Positions 18,066 through 27,456 of a DNA stretch of 64,000 nt are shown piece after piece (positions within the stretch are counted from its first letter, which is position 1; each line of letters starts with the position of its first letter). Under the pieces are notes generated by a model. That model searched no databases. It was not told the origin of the DNA and was given only the letters and a program-made list of their open reading frames with translations. The stretch lies in the NCBI RefSeq assembly GCF_004803915.1, contig NZ_CP039396.1, positions 1,736,001 through 1,800,000 of the forward strand, written 5' to 3'. The stretch is from Duncaniella dubosii (lineage in GTDB: Bacteria; Bacteroidota; Bacteroidia; Bacteroidales; Muribaculaceae). A program made the position numbers and the translations under genes.

Positions 18066-18437
18066 GCAACATAAGGTTTTTTTGTTGAATTGGATACAGG
18101 TAAATGCCTGTATCTTAAAACTGTTATCAACAGATTTCTCCTTGAAAATCTACATTTTTTTGCGTTTTTCCAGTGGTTAAAAATGCAAATATACTATTTT
18201 CAAGCAATTAAAGGGGTTAAAAGGGGAAAAATTCCCCTTTTTCCGACGGAAGACCCCCCGCACGCCCTACGGAGCGAGGAGCGCTCTTCCTTTTGATTTT
18301 TGCGGAATATGCAGGGAGTGCCGTGCAATCAGCAGAAAAATTTATCCAGCGGAGATATAGTGCGCACGGTAATGAGACCAATGTGTGAGTGCAGCTCACG
18401 CTTTGGTATACCGCTCTGCCCCTTGTGGGCGTGATGG
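18066..18437. other. gene-free stretch upstream of the folded block
   Basis: 372 bases without a credible gene. The part 18066-18240 is very AT-rich with polyT/polyA runs. A GC-rich part begins at about 18245 with a short GGGGAAAAATTCCCC-type palindrome (18220-18240), and local hairpins such as GTGAG/CTCAC near 18385-18399 may belong to the large RNA candidate that follows. Confidence 0.4.
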
Positions 18438-18823
18438 CTCGGTGAAGCAGTGAGGGGCGCGAAACGTGATGTGGCCGTAGAAGTGAAATGGAGTAAGGGA
18501 GTGAGTAGGCGGTGCATTACAGCATGCCAATAAGGCCGCCTCGCTGCCGGCGATTCCCGAATGGCGATAAAGGCGAAGGACGGAGGCGTGTGCCGATGGG
18601 ATTTATCGGCAATCGGAGAGCAGCCCGATGAACCCTCGGCATAGGCTTCCGGCTGTAGGCAGCCATGCAGGGATTAGGCGGTAGCGAATGCGAGCGTAAT
18701 GCTCCGTGCTGTTATCGGGCCAGTGCCGTAGGTGATAAGCCCGATAATGGCAATACTCTATCCCGCAAGGAATATGAACGCTACGGCCAATGGTAGTGAT
18801 GTGCCCCTATGCGCTTCACCGAG
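18438..18823. ncRNA. candidate large structured RNA (about 390 nt or more)
   Basis: A GC-rich block with no gene and four colinear nested long-range helices: 18438-18448 with 18813-18823 (11 bp, CTCGGTGAAGC); 18453-18458 with 18803-18808 (AGGGGC); 18473-18480 with 18781-18788 (GGCCGTAG); 18497-18507 with 18754-18764 (9 pairs around a 2x2 loop). Inside are local hairpins at 18507-18541, 18591-18611, 18612-18629, 18691-18705 and 18712-18747 (9 bp). Such nesting is not expected of random sequence. Strand is not decided. Large ornate RNAs of unknown role (GOLLD, ROOL) are known from other phages; I cannot tell whether this belongs to one. Confidence 0.5.
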
Positions 18824-18870
18824 GGGGGAGGGGTGGGCGACTCTTTTATATCAGATCTTCTTGAATAGAT

Positions 18871-18910
18871 ATGACAATGGCTTCCGGGATATGTCGGAAG
18901 CCATTGTCAT
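18871..18910 (-). terminator. terminator at the end of the portal-fibre operon
   Basis: A perfect 15-bp stem, ATGACAATGGCTTCC and its complement, with a 10-base loop, 54 bases beyond the last fibre gene. A short T run follows only on the plus strand, so it may act in both directions or as an RNA 3'-end stabiliser. Confidence 0.7.
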
Positions 18911-18963
18911 TTTAGGATATGTATGGAGATGCGAGGGGCTGTCGCTGTTTAGCGGGAGGCGGG

Positions 18964-19293
18964 TTATACGGCGGGTATTTCTTCCACGCTGTCATAGCCC
19001 TGCCACGGCTTCCAACCACTACGGTACCACACACGGCTATACAAGTTATGTCCACTGGGGGCTTTATAGTGAGGGATGTACAGCTGGGCGATGAAGAGGC
19101 TTGCATTCAGCGTTACAAGCACACCATAATCGTAAGCTCCCGAAGGAACACCGACAGAAGCACCACGAACAATAGCATATGTTCCTGATTCAGTCAGCAA
19201 ATCAATATCAGTTGCTGTTCCACGAAATGTTACCGTGTCCGTCAGATACCTTTTAAAGATAGCATTGGTGGCCTCTACAGTTCTATCGCTCAT
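18964..19293 (-). CDS. tail fibre tip protein with pyocin-knob-like repeat
   Basis: 109 residues. The stretch SGTYAIVRGASVGVPSG to NLYSRVWYRSGWKPWQGYDS has the pattern of the small beta repeat (pyocin knob type) found at receptor-binding ends of tail fibres: a YxI strand, a hydrophobic LxxAQLYIPH core, and a closing RVWYRxGWKPW. It is the last gene of the fibre cluster. A related repeat fills the upstream gene at 19319-19672, so these look like a duplicated adhesion unit. Role in host recognition is inferred. Confidence 0.6.
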   Translation of the reverse strand: MSDRTVEATNAIFKRYLTDTVTFRGTATDIDLLTESGTYAIVRGASVGVPSGAYDYGVLVTLNASLFIAQLYIPHYKAPSGHNLYSRVWYRSGWKPWQGYDSVEEIPAV

Positions 19294-19318
19294 GCGGCAA
19301 CCACCTCCTTTCGATATT

Positions 19319-19672
19319 TCAGACTACGGTTTTCCAAGCTTCCCAGCCATTGACACCACTTTTGACTCTGAAATACAAATGGCCTCCGTCTCCGGCTCGA
19401 AAGACAAGCTGATATACATTCAGATGGAGCATTATCATTCCTCCAGCCGTCACCGGCCAATTTGACCCAGTACTGTCTAACCGATATATTCCGCATCCCG
19501 TTATATCGTTCAAATCGCCTGACACTAATTCTGAATGAATTTGCAGCATTGCGGCATTTGATTTTTTCAGATCTCCGGATGTGTCCGCGCAAAGGACGGA
19601 CAGTCCGTCGAGGGTTGCCTGTGCCGGCAGTGACTTCAAGACATCCTTTAGATCGTAAATCCTGTCGTTCAT
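19319..19672 (-). CDS. tail fibre protein with pyocin-knob-like repeat
   Basis: 117 residues. After a helical MNDRIYDLKDVLKSLPAQAT segment and CADTSGDLKKSNAAML, the C-terminal half (about 45-117) has the same repeat pattern as its downstream neighbour: GIYRLDSTGSNWPV, MLHLNVYQLVFRA, LYFRVKSGVNGWEAWKTVV. The start overlaps the stop of the 19669 gene (ATGA), showing translational coupling as read here. Probably a receptor-binding fibre component. Confidence 0.6.
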   Translation of the reverse strand: MNDRIYDLKDVLKSLPAQATLDGLSVLCADTSGDLKKSNAAMLQIHSELVSGDLNDITGCGIYRLDSTGSNWPVTAGGMIMLHLNVYQLVFRAGDGGHLYFRVKSGVNGWEAWKTVV

Positions 19673-20292
19673 GCCGCACTCCTTTCTCCGCAGATTGCGG
19701 GTGAGAAGTGTAACATATTGGGAATGTGGATTTTACCCCCCCCCGATTTTGCGAGAAGGTCGGCCACGTCCTCAGGCGCGGGAGTCCACATCAGGCTGCC
19801 GGTCTTACCGCGTTCGACCATCACGCATTTGACCTTGGAGGCCGATGTCACAGCGTTGGGTACGGCGTATATGTGCAGGGCTCCGTCACCGTCGGTTCTG
19901 TGTATAATCATCGTTCCGCGATAGATACCATCAGAAATCTTTGACAGACGTGTTGCCCCGCGAGAGCCGTCACCACCATTGTGGATGGCTTGCAGATACT
20001 CTTTCTGACTTCCAAGCTCGCCGAAAAGTGTGATTGTGATGATGTCGCCAACGGCGAGTTCTTCGGTGTATTCAAGCAGCGCTAACGTATACTCTGTGGT
20101 TTCCTTGTCGGGGTGGCTGTCCTTGACGATGTTCCTTCCGCTGACCACCCCAAGCTCTTTCAGCCGTGCGGTGATTGCGTCGATGTCGCATTTCTTGAGG
20201 CTTCCTCCGGCAGAGGTCATTACGAAAGCATCGCCTTTGGCAGTGGCGGAGGGGTTGACTTTTGTCGCGTCGATTGTTCTTTCTGTACTCAT
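19669..20292 (-). CDS. tail fibre protein with in-frame poly-G tract
   Basis: 207 residues as read. It starts MSTERTIDATKVNPSATAKG, then FVMTSAGGSLKKCDIDAITA, a beta-rich middle, and MWTPAPEDVADLL, a motif shared with the upstream gene. A nine-G run (plus-strand C at 19736-19744) encodes the GGG of AKSGGGK; 21 more residues follow. One added G would put a TAA directly after Gly-Gly-Gly. The C-terminus is therefore uncertain: either phase-variable or miscounted in the assembly. Confidence 0.65.
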   Translation of the reverse strand: MSTERTIDATKVNPSATAKGDAFVMTSAGGSLKKCDIDAITARLKELGVVSGRNIVKDSHPDKETTEYTLALLEYTEELAVGDIITITLFGELGSQKEYLQAIHNGGDGSRGATRLSKISDGIYRGTMIIHRTDGDGALHIYAVPNAVTSASKVKCVMVERGKTGSLMWTPAPEDVADLLAKSGGGKIHIPNMLHFSPAICGERSAA

Positions 20293-20298
20293 CTCTCC

Positions 20299-21066
20299 TT
20301 AGTTTGATTTGTTGTTGTTTGCGTTTGCTGACTCAGGGGAGATGGTGCAGATTTGCAACAATCTATCAACCAATAAATTACCCCCCCCGAAACCTAAATC
20401 TTCAGGTGCAGGTGTCCAGTCCGAGGCGATGTTGCCGCGTTCGAGCTTGATGTCGCGGACGCGAAGCTCGCAGAAGTCAGCACAGTTAAGGTATATAAGC
20501 TGGTCGCTGATGTCTTCCTGAGTGAAGTTGTTTGTGTGGAGTTCGAAATAAAGCCTCCTGCGTTCGCCTCGGGTCATGGACTGAGACGCTGTCGTGCCTG
20601 TCAGAGGGTATTTAGTAGTTCCAAGGCATATCCGCGCGGAGAACCGAAGTTCTGTAAGAGCCTCCACTTCCAAGCTGAGCATATAGACCGAGTTCGGTTC
20701 GAGCCTTTTCAAGACAGCTGTCTCCATTTTGTACATCAGAATTTTATACGTTCCCGCTACTGATGCGGAGGTGTCCAAAATTTTCAAGTGCGCTCCGCGT
20801 GTTCCGTCAGGCCACACATATCCCTCGCATACCTTTGGATACTCGGTGTTTACCTGCCAGTTGGTAGAGCCTTTATTGGTGTTCCTGAGCAGATTCCTTC
20901 CTCCGACCTGCACGGTGGCCCTTAGAAGCTCCATGAACCTTTCGGCCTCCATGCGTTCGAGCACTGTGCCGGACTTGTCGACGAGGAGCAGCTGGCTTCC
21001 CTCGGGCAGCTCGGTAATCTTTACCGCGTCATTCGGGGTCTTTGTCCTGTTGTTGTCTGTTGCCAT
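20299..21066 (-). CDS. tail fibre / host-recognition protein with in-frame poly-G tract
   Basis: 255 residues from MATDNNRTKTPNDAVKITEL; an upstream in-frame start at 21255 is rejected because that stretch is the end of the preceding gene read in another frame. Residues 8-45 (ELPEGSQLLLVDKSGTVLER) resemble fibre attachment segments; a jelly-roll-like domain follows (VGGRNLLRNTNKGSTNW to LRVRDIKLERGN), ending DWTPAPEDLGFGGGN. An eight-G run (plus C at 20381-20388) encodes Gly-Gly-Gly; one added G would create GGG TAA and remove the last 26 residues. Confidence 0.65.
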   Translation of the reverse strand: MATDNNRTKTPNDAVKITELPEGSQLLLVDKSGTVLERMEAERFMELLRATVQVGGRNLLRNTNKGSTNWQVNTEYPKVCEGYVWPDGTRGAHLKILDTSASVAGTYKILMYKMETAVLKRLEPNSVYMLSLEVEALTELRFSARICLGTTKYPLTGTTASQSMTRGERRRLYFELHTNNFTQEDISDQLIYLNCADFCELRVRDIKLERGNIASDWTPAPEDLGFGGGNLLVDRLLQICTISPESANANNNKSN

Positions 21067-21125
21067 TTTTTTGTTGTCTGTTTTTTGGTTGGTATTGTCG
21101 TTGATTATATTTCTGTGCCATGCGG

Positions 21126-23364
21126 TCAGCCCGTGCGGCATACCTCGATGTCGAAGCCCCCGTAGTTGGGGGATGCGTCGTCGGAGACCCACACGGTGAC
21201 GAGGAGGTCGCTGCCGGATGCCGCCACTGATTTCAGGGATGGTTTGGCGGGGCATTCCGTTGGCTTGTCGGCCACGCCTCCGTAGCCTGTCAGCCTTATG
21301 AGGCTGTTGGCGGGGGTGAGGCCGTAGCTCGCCGGGAATCTCAGCGTGTAGCCGGCTGCGGGGGTTGAGCCTTTTGCCAGCGTGACCCCCGCCGATGTGC
21401 CGGGTAGAACCGGGAGGTGAGCGTGGCGGGCACGGATGCGGATGTCGAGCCGTCGGTGACGCGCCCGGCGTAGACCGTGGCGGGCTGCCTTACGCCGTTG
21501 ACCTCGAGGATGCCTCCGAGAAGGAGGCGCATGCGCTTGGCGGTGCTGTCGTAGAGGGCTATCAGGTAGTTCTCGGTGTCCTTGGTGAGCGCGAACCCGT
21601 TGCCGAAGTAGCGGGTCATCATCGCGTCGGCCACGAATGTCGCCTGTGTGAGCTTCACGGTGGCCGAGGCGCTGTCGCCGGTGGCCTGTAGCTCGAAGGA
21701 GATCTCATGGCGGCCTTCGGGGACGGCCACGGTATAGGTGCGTGTGGCCGAGCCGGAGTATGAGCCGTCCGCGTTCATGGCGCATGCGGCGACCAGCAGC
21801 CGGGAGCTGTCGAGGAGCGCGCCTTTCACGTCATACGTGGCCACGGTGCAGTAGACGTAGGCGGTCTTGAGCATTACGGGAGTCATCTCTGAACCTGCGG
21901 CGCGGGGCGAGGCGTCGGGATTCAACTCCGGGCCTGTGATATCAGACTTCATGAACACGTCGGCCGAGACGGTGATCCTTACCGAGCCTATGCCGGTGGC
22001 GGTGGAGGCGGAACGCTCCATGACCACCCTCGTGTCGGTGGCCGCAGTGGTGGGGCTGGCCGCCGCGCTCATCGTGACGGCCTTTCCGTCAGGGGCGGGG
22101 AGCGTCTGTCCGGCGGCGGGCATGACAGATTCGTAGGTGTAGGAAGAGCCGTCGAGCCTCGCGCACTCGCTTCCGTCGGCATCATAGATGCGGACGGCCT
22201 TCCCGTCGGGGTCAAGCAGCACGCGTTTGCCGTGGGGGTCGCCGGCGGAGACGGAGCCGGAGACCCTGACGTTCTCGAATGTGCCGGTGCGGGCGGTGAC
22301 ATGCCCTTCGAACACCTCGAAGAGGACGTTGCCCTCTGCGTCGCGCATCTGTACGTATTCGGCCATGAGGTTGCGCACGTAGGCAAGCTCGGCGAGCAGG
22401 AGTTCGGTGGCGATGAACCTCTGCTGTTCGCCTGTCACCCAGTGGTCCTTTCCCGGGCCTCCGGCGGGGAGGGGCGGATAGGTTGTGTTCTTGACGTGGG
22501 TCAGCTTGCATGCGCATGCGTAGAGGCGGCCGGAGTTGTCGTCGCGGGCGAGCACGAGGTCGCGCCGCTCCTCGCCGTCCTTTCCCTGCATGAACACGTA
22601 GTCATCGGGGTATTCGTCCCACAGCCGGGGAAGGGTACGTAAGGGCCGTTTGTGACGACGGGGATGTCGGCGCGCGCCACTTCCGACGTGCCTTTTGTGA
22701 CGGAGAACGCGAAGCGCGACGGGCGCACGGGGTAGACGAGCTGCATGGACATGCCGGGGACGTACTGGGCGCGGTTGCCGTCGACGTAGAACCACATGGC
22801 GAGTCCGTGGCCGGAGGGGTTGTCAATCTCCGAGACTGCATCGCCGTCATGGCGCATGAGGCGGCAGGAGAGCGCCACGGGGGAGTAGGCACCTGTCATG
22901 GTGTCGTATCTCACGGCGGTGACCGAGGGGACGAGCGTCCATGTCACGGAGTCAGCGCCCGGCTCTCCCGGCTGTCCGTCGGATACAAATGGTATTGTAA
23001 CCGTGTAGACAGTGATTCCTGAAAGAACGAGGTACGCGGTAACTCCGGAGGCTTGTACATTGACGGATATTCCGTCATCGGGGCTATAACTGAAATCCGG
23101 CGCGGAATCATTGCCCAGACCGTACGAACAGGTAACGCTTATCCCTTCTGTCCCCCAAGAAGATGGAGGCACGGTGACCGGGGTGTCATCTCCTGTCTGA
23201 CGGATCACGCGCAGGGTGATTCTATCGATATCCGAGACAAGGCTGCCCCCGCTCCATCTCAGAGGGACAGAGCTGCAGGAGGGGACGAGGCGGTAAGAGA
23301 CGGCATCCTTTCCGGGGACAGGCGTGCGGTTGAACCGGATTGTGCGTACGGCGGAGGCTTTCAT
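21126..23364 (-). CDS. large tail fibre / baseplate protein, two apparent frameshifts
   Basis: Read in three frames: residues from MKASAVRTIRFNRTPVPGKD to VTNGPYVPFP, then RLWDEYPDDYVFMQGKDG to LTSRFYP, then GTSAGVTLAKGSTPAAGY to FDIEVCRTG. One missing base in the G run at 22627-22630 and one at about 21402-21404 join them into about 746 residues, and the total length becomes a multiple of three. The N-terminal RTIxFN start is shared with the next upstream genes. The middle has a collagen-like GQPGEPGAD spot and a helical ELAYVRNLMAEYVQMRD segment; the rest is beta-rich. Probably a central fibre or tailspike. Confidence 0.65.
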
Positions 23365-23367
23365 GTG

Positions 23368-24462
23368 TCAGACGGCGATTATGGTGAGCGATATGTCATT
23401 GCCCTGCACGCAGTCAGCACGGGTGACCGTAAAGCTTGAGACCGCCTTGTCCTTGGTGGCCGGATTCAGTATGTTGCCGGCAAAATCGGTCATTATGAAC
23501 AGGAACTGAGTGCCCGGGATCGGTGATTTTGATTTACGTGTGACGAGCTTAGGGGTGTAGACTACCTGAGAATTCCCGTTTGTGTCCTCGTCGATGGTCT
23601 CGTCCTCCGGCACGGGGTAGGGTTCGATGTCGTAGGGGTCGCTGGTGTCCATTACCGATGCCATGTCGGAGATCTTCTCTCCATTTTTCTCAGCTTCGAC
23701 ACGGTACATGGCGGAGGTCTGGACATCGGCTTCGGCAACTGTCAGAGATTCGCCGGTGGCTATCTGGATCCATCCGGGGGTGAGGGATGAACTACTGTCG
23801 CTGACATCCATCTTATACCATTTGAAAGTCCATCCCGAGTCAACCGCACCTCCTTTAAGGACCTTTGCCGTCAGACGGCATGATCCACCCTTTTCGGTGA
23901 TGGCGAAGTTGTCCGGGGAGGCGATGGTGACTTTCGCGCTGTCACCTGACCGCTGCGAGATTGGTATCGGGTATGATGCGCGGATACGGTCAGCGACAGT
24001 GCTGTTGGGCGGATTCACTACGGCTACCATATTTATGACAATCGAGGCCCAGCCGGTTAGTTCGGGGAGATTCCGGAGTATCTGCAGTCCATGATATATG
24101 TTGCCGCTTCCGGGTGTAATTTTTTTGAACACTCCGGCGTAGTCAGTGTTGAGCGTGCCACCGGCCTGAAGTCCGGATGACAGGCCGTCAGATCCGAAGA
24201 GTATGCGGTCATCGCCGATATAATATTCCATGTCGGCGGGTGTGACCGCTCCCTCGCTGCGGGAGTTTGTCAGGAGGAAGTTCAGCTCAGGCCGGTAATA
24301 GGGGCTTGTGGTGTCCTCGAAGGACGGCAGGACGGATGTGCCCGCTGTCTGGGAGGCGTATTCCTGAAAGAGATCGCCGGCCGGAGACATTATATTGGCC
24401 ACGTACGTACCGGACTTCATGTTGAATTTTATGGTACGGGTAGCTGATGCCTTGCTGATCAT
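23368..24462 (-). CDS. phage tail protein, Ig-like beta domains
   Basis: 364 residues, starting ISKASATRTIKFNMKSGTYV. The start resembles that of the next downstream protein, suggesting a duplicated module. Residues about 180-270 read like an Ig-like fold (GDSAKVTIASPDNFAITEKG, SLTVAEADVQTSAMYRVEAE), the 'sum of contrasts' pattern common in fibre and baseplate proteins. No signal peptide. Stop overlaps nothing; the downstream start follows after 3 bases. Structural role is inferred from position among tail genes. Confidence 0.6.
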   Translation of the reverse strand: MISKASATRTIKFNMKSGTYVANIMSPAGDLFQEYASQTAGTSVLPSFEDTTSPYYRPELNFLLTNSRSEGAVTPADMEYYIGDDRILFGSDGLSSGLQAGGTLNTDYAGVFKKITPGSGNIYHGLQILRNLPELTGWASIVINMVAVVNPPNSTVADRIRASYPIPISQRSGDSAKVTIASPDNFAITEKGGSCRLTAKVLKGGAVDSGWTFKWYKMDVSDSSSSLTPGWIQIATGESLTVAEADVQTSAMYRVEAEKNGEKISDMASVMDTSDPYDIEPYPVPEDETIDEDTNGNSQVVYTPKLVTRKSKSPIPGTQFLFIMTDFAGNILNPATKDKAVSSFTVTRADCVQGNDISLTIIAV

Positions 24463-24872
24463 AGGTCAACCTCGCTTTCTTTGTCATTTGTCACCGTGTC
24501 ATTGTTACCGGGGACGGCCTTGTCAGTGCCATCCTCTGTGCTGCTGTCGCTGTCCTGATCTTTGTCTTGGATGGATTGCCCTGATCCGTCAGGTTCGTCC
24601 GCTCCGTCAGGTTCGTCCGGCATGATGAACCGGTCATCCGTAGCGACAGGGAGGGGTCGGAGCACTGAACCGTCCTGTTCCTGACGCGCTTCCCAAGGCT
24701 GAAGGGGGAGCGCGCCGATACGCCCGCAGATCTGAGGAATCTCATAGAGTTTTCCGAAGGCGAGCATGTCTGCCTGCCACAAGAGATAATTCCCGTCAGA
24801 GAGTTTCAGACGCAGCCTGTCGACGTTGAGATGGGCTGCGACAAGCGGATTCGCTTTTATGTATAATGCCAT
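24459..24872 (-). CDS. small tail-cluster protein with acidic C-terminus
   Basis: 137 residues. The first 70 (MALYIKANPLVAAHLNVDRL, LLWQADMLAFGKLYEIPQIC) look globular; the last 50 are a low-complexity acidic linker rich in Asp/Glu/Ser/Thr. Overlaps the downstream gene by 4 bases. No family recognised; it may be an assembly factor or adaptor of the fibre complex. Confidence 0.55.
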   Translation of the reverse strand: MALYIKANPLVAAHLNVDRLRLKLSDGNYLLWQADMLAFGKLYEIPQICGRIGALPLQPWEARQEQDGSVLRPLPVATDDRFIMPDEPDGADEPDGSGQSIQDKDQDSDSSTEDGTDKAVPGNNDTVTNDKESEVDL

Positions 24873-24907
24873 ATCGAATAGATTGAAATTGTGAATGTAA
24901 TATCATG

Positions 24908-26065
24908 TCAGCGGACAAGAAGTATCTTTCCGTCCACGGTGAGTATGCAGCCGTCCACGGTCAGCGCTTTAAGCGGCTGGCGCGGAGTGACATCAAGGGC
25001 GAGCACTCCGCCCAATGAGTCCGACATGAGCGATGTGGACAGGCGCGGTGCGATACCTGTGCCTATCTGCTGATATGTCAGGGTGGCGGCGGCCTTGTTG
25101 GTGGCCATGAACCAGCATACATCGAAGTTCTCCGAGACCTGCGAATCAGTGAGTATGCTGATTGTGTCACGCACCTCGCAACGTGGAAATATGTACGGAG
25201 TGCGCGGGATATTGTAGGGGGCGTCCAGCATGTCGAACCAGTATTCCGGGATGCGGCGTACGAACGTGACTGTACGGACGGGGGTCGAGGGGGTGACGGT
25301 CTGCGAGGCCGGATTGCCGGAGGCGTCATACAGCGCCAAGCAGCGGACGGTCAGGGAATCGCAGATGAGGGTTCGGTCAACAGTGAGCTTGGAACCGTCA
25401 GCCGAGATTTCACCCCAGTAGTCGAGAAGGCTGTCGCCGACGGCGCTCCATGTGCCGTCATCACGCAGGACTTCCCAGATGAACTTCCGTTGGGAGGCGG
25501 GGATGTCTTCCTTCCCGATGCTCAATCTGGCCGTGATGACCTGAAGGGGGTTATGACGTACGGGGTTGTATATGACCTGAGGGGGTGTGTCGATCTCAAA
25601 GCGCATGGAGGCCGCTTCCGTGTTGCTGCGCAGGATCTTGGACAGATTGAACCTGAATATCTGGCCTGTACGCGGGTCGACGAACTCTGCCTGAAACGTC
25701 AGTGTCAGCGGGAGTGCGGGGTCAATGTTGTGTCTGACCTGTATCTGGCCGGCGTCTGACGATCCTTCCGCCCCTATGATGTAGCCGGGATCTGTGGTGG
25801 AGATGATGCTTGTCTTTCCTGCGAGCGTGGCGTACCATCTGATGTTGGCGAGGCGGGAATTGATGTCGCCGGAGGGGATGATTCCGTCAAGGTCAATGAC
25901 GGAGATATTGGCCCTGACGGTCAGCGGTGTGAGGGTGTAGTCCGGTGTGTATGTACCCGTGTTGGCATCAAATGTCTGTCTGTCCGGGACTGAGCCTGTC
26001 ACCGTGATGGACTGCGAGGGCTGCAGGGGCTTATAATTGAAGTCGAATCTTCTTGTTACTTTCAT
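24908..26065 (-). CDS. phage tail protein, Ig-like beta domains
   Basis: 385 residues, starting MKVTRRFDFNYKPLQPSQSI. Beta-rich throughout, with Ig-like stretches such as LTVRANISVIDLDGIIPSG and FIWEVLRDDGTWSAVGD and a C-terminal ALTVDGCILTVDGKILLVR repeat-like strand pair. It belongs to the same series as the two proteins downstream. No enzymatic motif seen. Likely a baseplate or fibre component. Confidence 0.6.
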   Translation of the reverse strand: MKVTRRFDFNYKPLQPSQSITVTGSVPDRQTFDANTGTYTPDYTLTPLTVRANISVIDLDGIIPSGDINSRLANIRWYATLAGKTSIISTTDPGYIIGAEGSSDAGQIQVRHNIDPALPLTLTFQAEFVDPRTGQIFRFNLSKILRSNTEAASMRFEIDTPPQVIYNPVRHNPLQVITARLSIGKEDIPASQRKFIWEVLRDDGTWSAVGDSLLDYWGEISADGSKLTVDRTLICDSLTVRCLALYDASGNPASQTVTPSTPVRTVTFVRRIPEYWFDMLDAPYNIPRTPYIFPRCEVRDTISILTDSQVSENFDVCWFMATNKAAATLTYQQIGTGIAPRLSTSLMSDSLGGVLALDVTPRQPLKALTVDGCILTVDGKILLVR

Positions 26066-26085
26066 GTCGATATTGATGTGCTGTA

Positions 26086-26877
26086 TCAGTATTCAAATGA
26101 TGTGGATGCGACGGGCTCGGAAGGAGAACCGTCGCGTAACGTGACGGTGGCCGTGAAGCGGAGTGTCTTGGGGGTGTATCCGTTGAAGTCACAGTCGTCG
26201 CGCGTGATTGTTATGCTTTTTCCCGCTCCTATGCGTTTTGCCGCCCATGCCGCGTCAGATGCAGGGCGCGGACGGCCTTCCGCGTCCTCGGAATAGCGTG
26301 TCCAGACTACATCTGCGTCAAGTATGTCGTCCGTTATGTCCTGATTGTACATCCATGCCACGATTTCCAGCGGGCATTCGAAGGAGTCAGGATCAAAGAG
26401 GTAGTCCGTGTCACGGAATTCGACGGTGAAGTAGGGATTGCCTTCAATGAACATCCAGTCCGTTGATGACCATTCAGGAATCTGGCCAGTGCCGGTGACG
26501 AGACAGCGGAAACGGCAACTGCCGTACCATACGTCCGATGTCTCGATAACTCCGGTGGCGGGGTTGAGTGTCTGGTAGTAGTATGTGGCCTGAGGGTCAT
26601 ATATGCCACGGTCAACGATCGATACGCGGGAGGCTTCGAGATGCAGCCTGATGGCCTGTTCAAGAATCTCAAGTGCGGTGCGGGCTTTGTTAAGCGCGGT
26701 GTCGGCTTCGCGTATGGCCTGTTCGATGTCATCAGTGAGATTGGCCTGATATACCTTGCGCAGCAGCTTCAGCAGCTCTTCAAGGATGATACCGAGGCGC
26801 ATGGGGGAGATGGAATCCTGAATGATTTCGTTTTTCAGGGATTCTATTTTTGCTTTAAGCGCGGAGACATCGAGCAT
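26086..26877 (-). CDS. phage tail protein with N-terminal coiled coil and Ig-like domains
   Basis: 263 residues. Residues 1-85 are helical with heptad pattern (VSALKAKIESLKNEIIQD, LEELLKLLRKVYQANLTD), a likely trimerisation segment. The remainder is beta-rich, including YFTVEFRDTDYLFDPDSFEC and a C-terminal Ig-like LRFTATVTLRDGSPSEPV. It is the first of a run of related tail proteins. Role inferred from order and composition. Confidence 0.6.
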   Translation of the reverse strand: MLDVSALKAKIESLKNEIIQDSISPMRLGIILEELLKLLRKVYQANLTDDIEQAIREADTALNKARTALEILEQAIRLHLEASRVSIVDRGIYDPQATYYYQTLNPATGVIETSDVWYGSCRFRCLVTGTGQIPEWSSTDWMFIEGNPYFTVEFRDTDYLFDPDSFECPLEIVAWMYNQDITDDILDADVVWTRYSEDAEGRPRPASDAAWAAKRIGAGKSITITRDDCDFNGYTPKTLRFTATVTLRDGSPSEPVASTSFEY

Positions 26878-26937
26878 GGGTGGGAGTTTTTTATGACAAA
26901 TTTAGCGGGAGGGCGCATGGTGATAAAAGACAAATCA

Positions 26938-27456
26938 CTATGTGTAGCCTTTGCGACGGTAGTAGGCTGTGTCGGCACGGAATTTGTCAGAGTCAAGGGA
27001 GGAACAGAACATGCCTTTGAATTCATCGGCAAGGGATTCGGCCATGAAGTCGCGGAGGTTAAGGACGGATGAGTAGTATTTTGTGCTGAACCACCGCCGG
27101 GGCTCGCGTGGATGGCCACTCGTCTCGCCTCCACCCCATTTCGGGCCTCGTTTTCTCGGTTCGTCAAGCTTGTGTTCCCTGCGGTAGTCAGCATCAAGGC
27201 ACTTCACGTCACCGGTATTCCCATGAGGGATTTCGCGTCCTGTGCCGAGATCCTGCCAAAGTCCGTATTCAAGGAAGGTTTGCGACAGTGTGATGTCATA
27301 GAACCGGCCGTCAGCCCTGACTTTGAGTGCGAGGGGGGAGCGCCACAGTGAGCCGGTATGATATACGCCCAGCTGTCTTATGCGCTCCTGCCAGATGTCG
27401 ATCATGGTGCTGTTCCAGCCATTGACGAATTTACGCCTTTCTTCTTCGGCTGTCAT
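26938..27456 (-). CDS. putative head-tail joining / tail completion protein
   Basis: 172 residues from MTAEEERRKFVNGWNSTMID; this start overlaps the upstream stop as ATGA and is preferred over 27468. The N-terminal half (WQERIRQLGVYHTGSLWRSP, LEYGLWQDLGTGREI) resembles the HK97 gp10 type neck protein, where a helix is followed by 'tG.L..S' and 'G..ve.Gtg'. The C-terminal half contains basic REPRRWFSTKYYSS. Assignment is tentative. Confidence 0.5.
   Translation of the reverse strand: MTAEEERRKFVNGWNSTMIDIWQERIRQLGVYHTGSLWRSPLALKVRADGRFYDITLSQTFLEYGLWQDLGTGREIPHGNTGDVKCLDADYRREHKLDEPRKRGPKWGGGETSGHPREPRRWFSTKYYSSVLNLRDFMAESLADEFKGMFCSSLDSDKFRADTAYYRRKGYT

Noticed and set aside
18732..19188. 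Plus-strand frames across the folded block and fibre tip gene
   Set aside because: Run through the terminator hairpin and opposite a fibre gene with a recognisable repeat.
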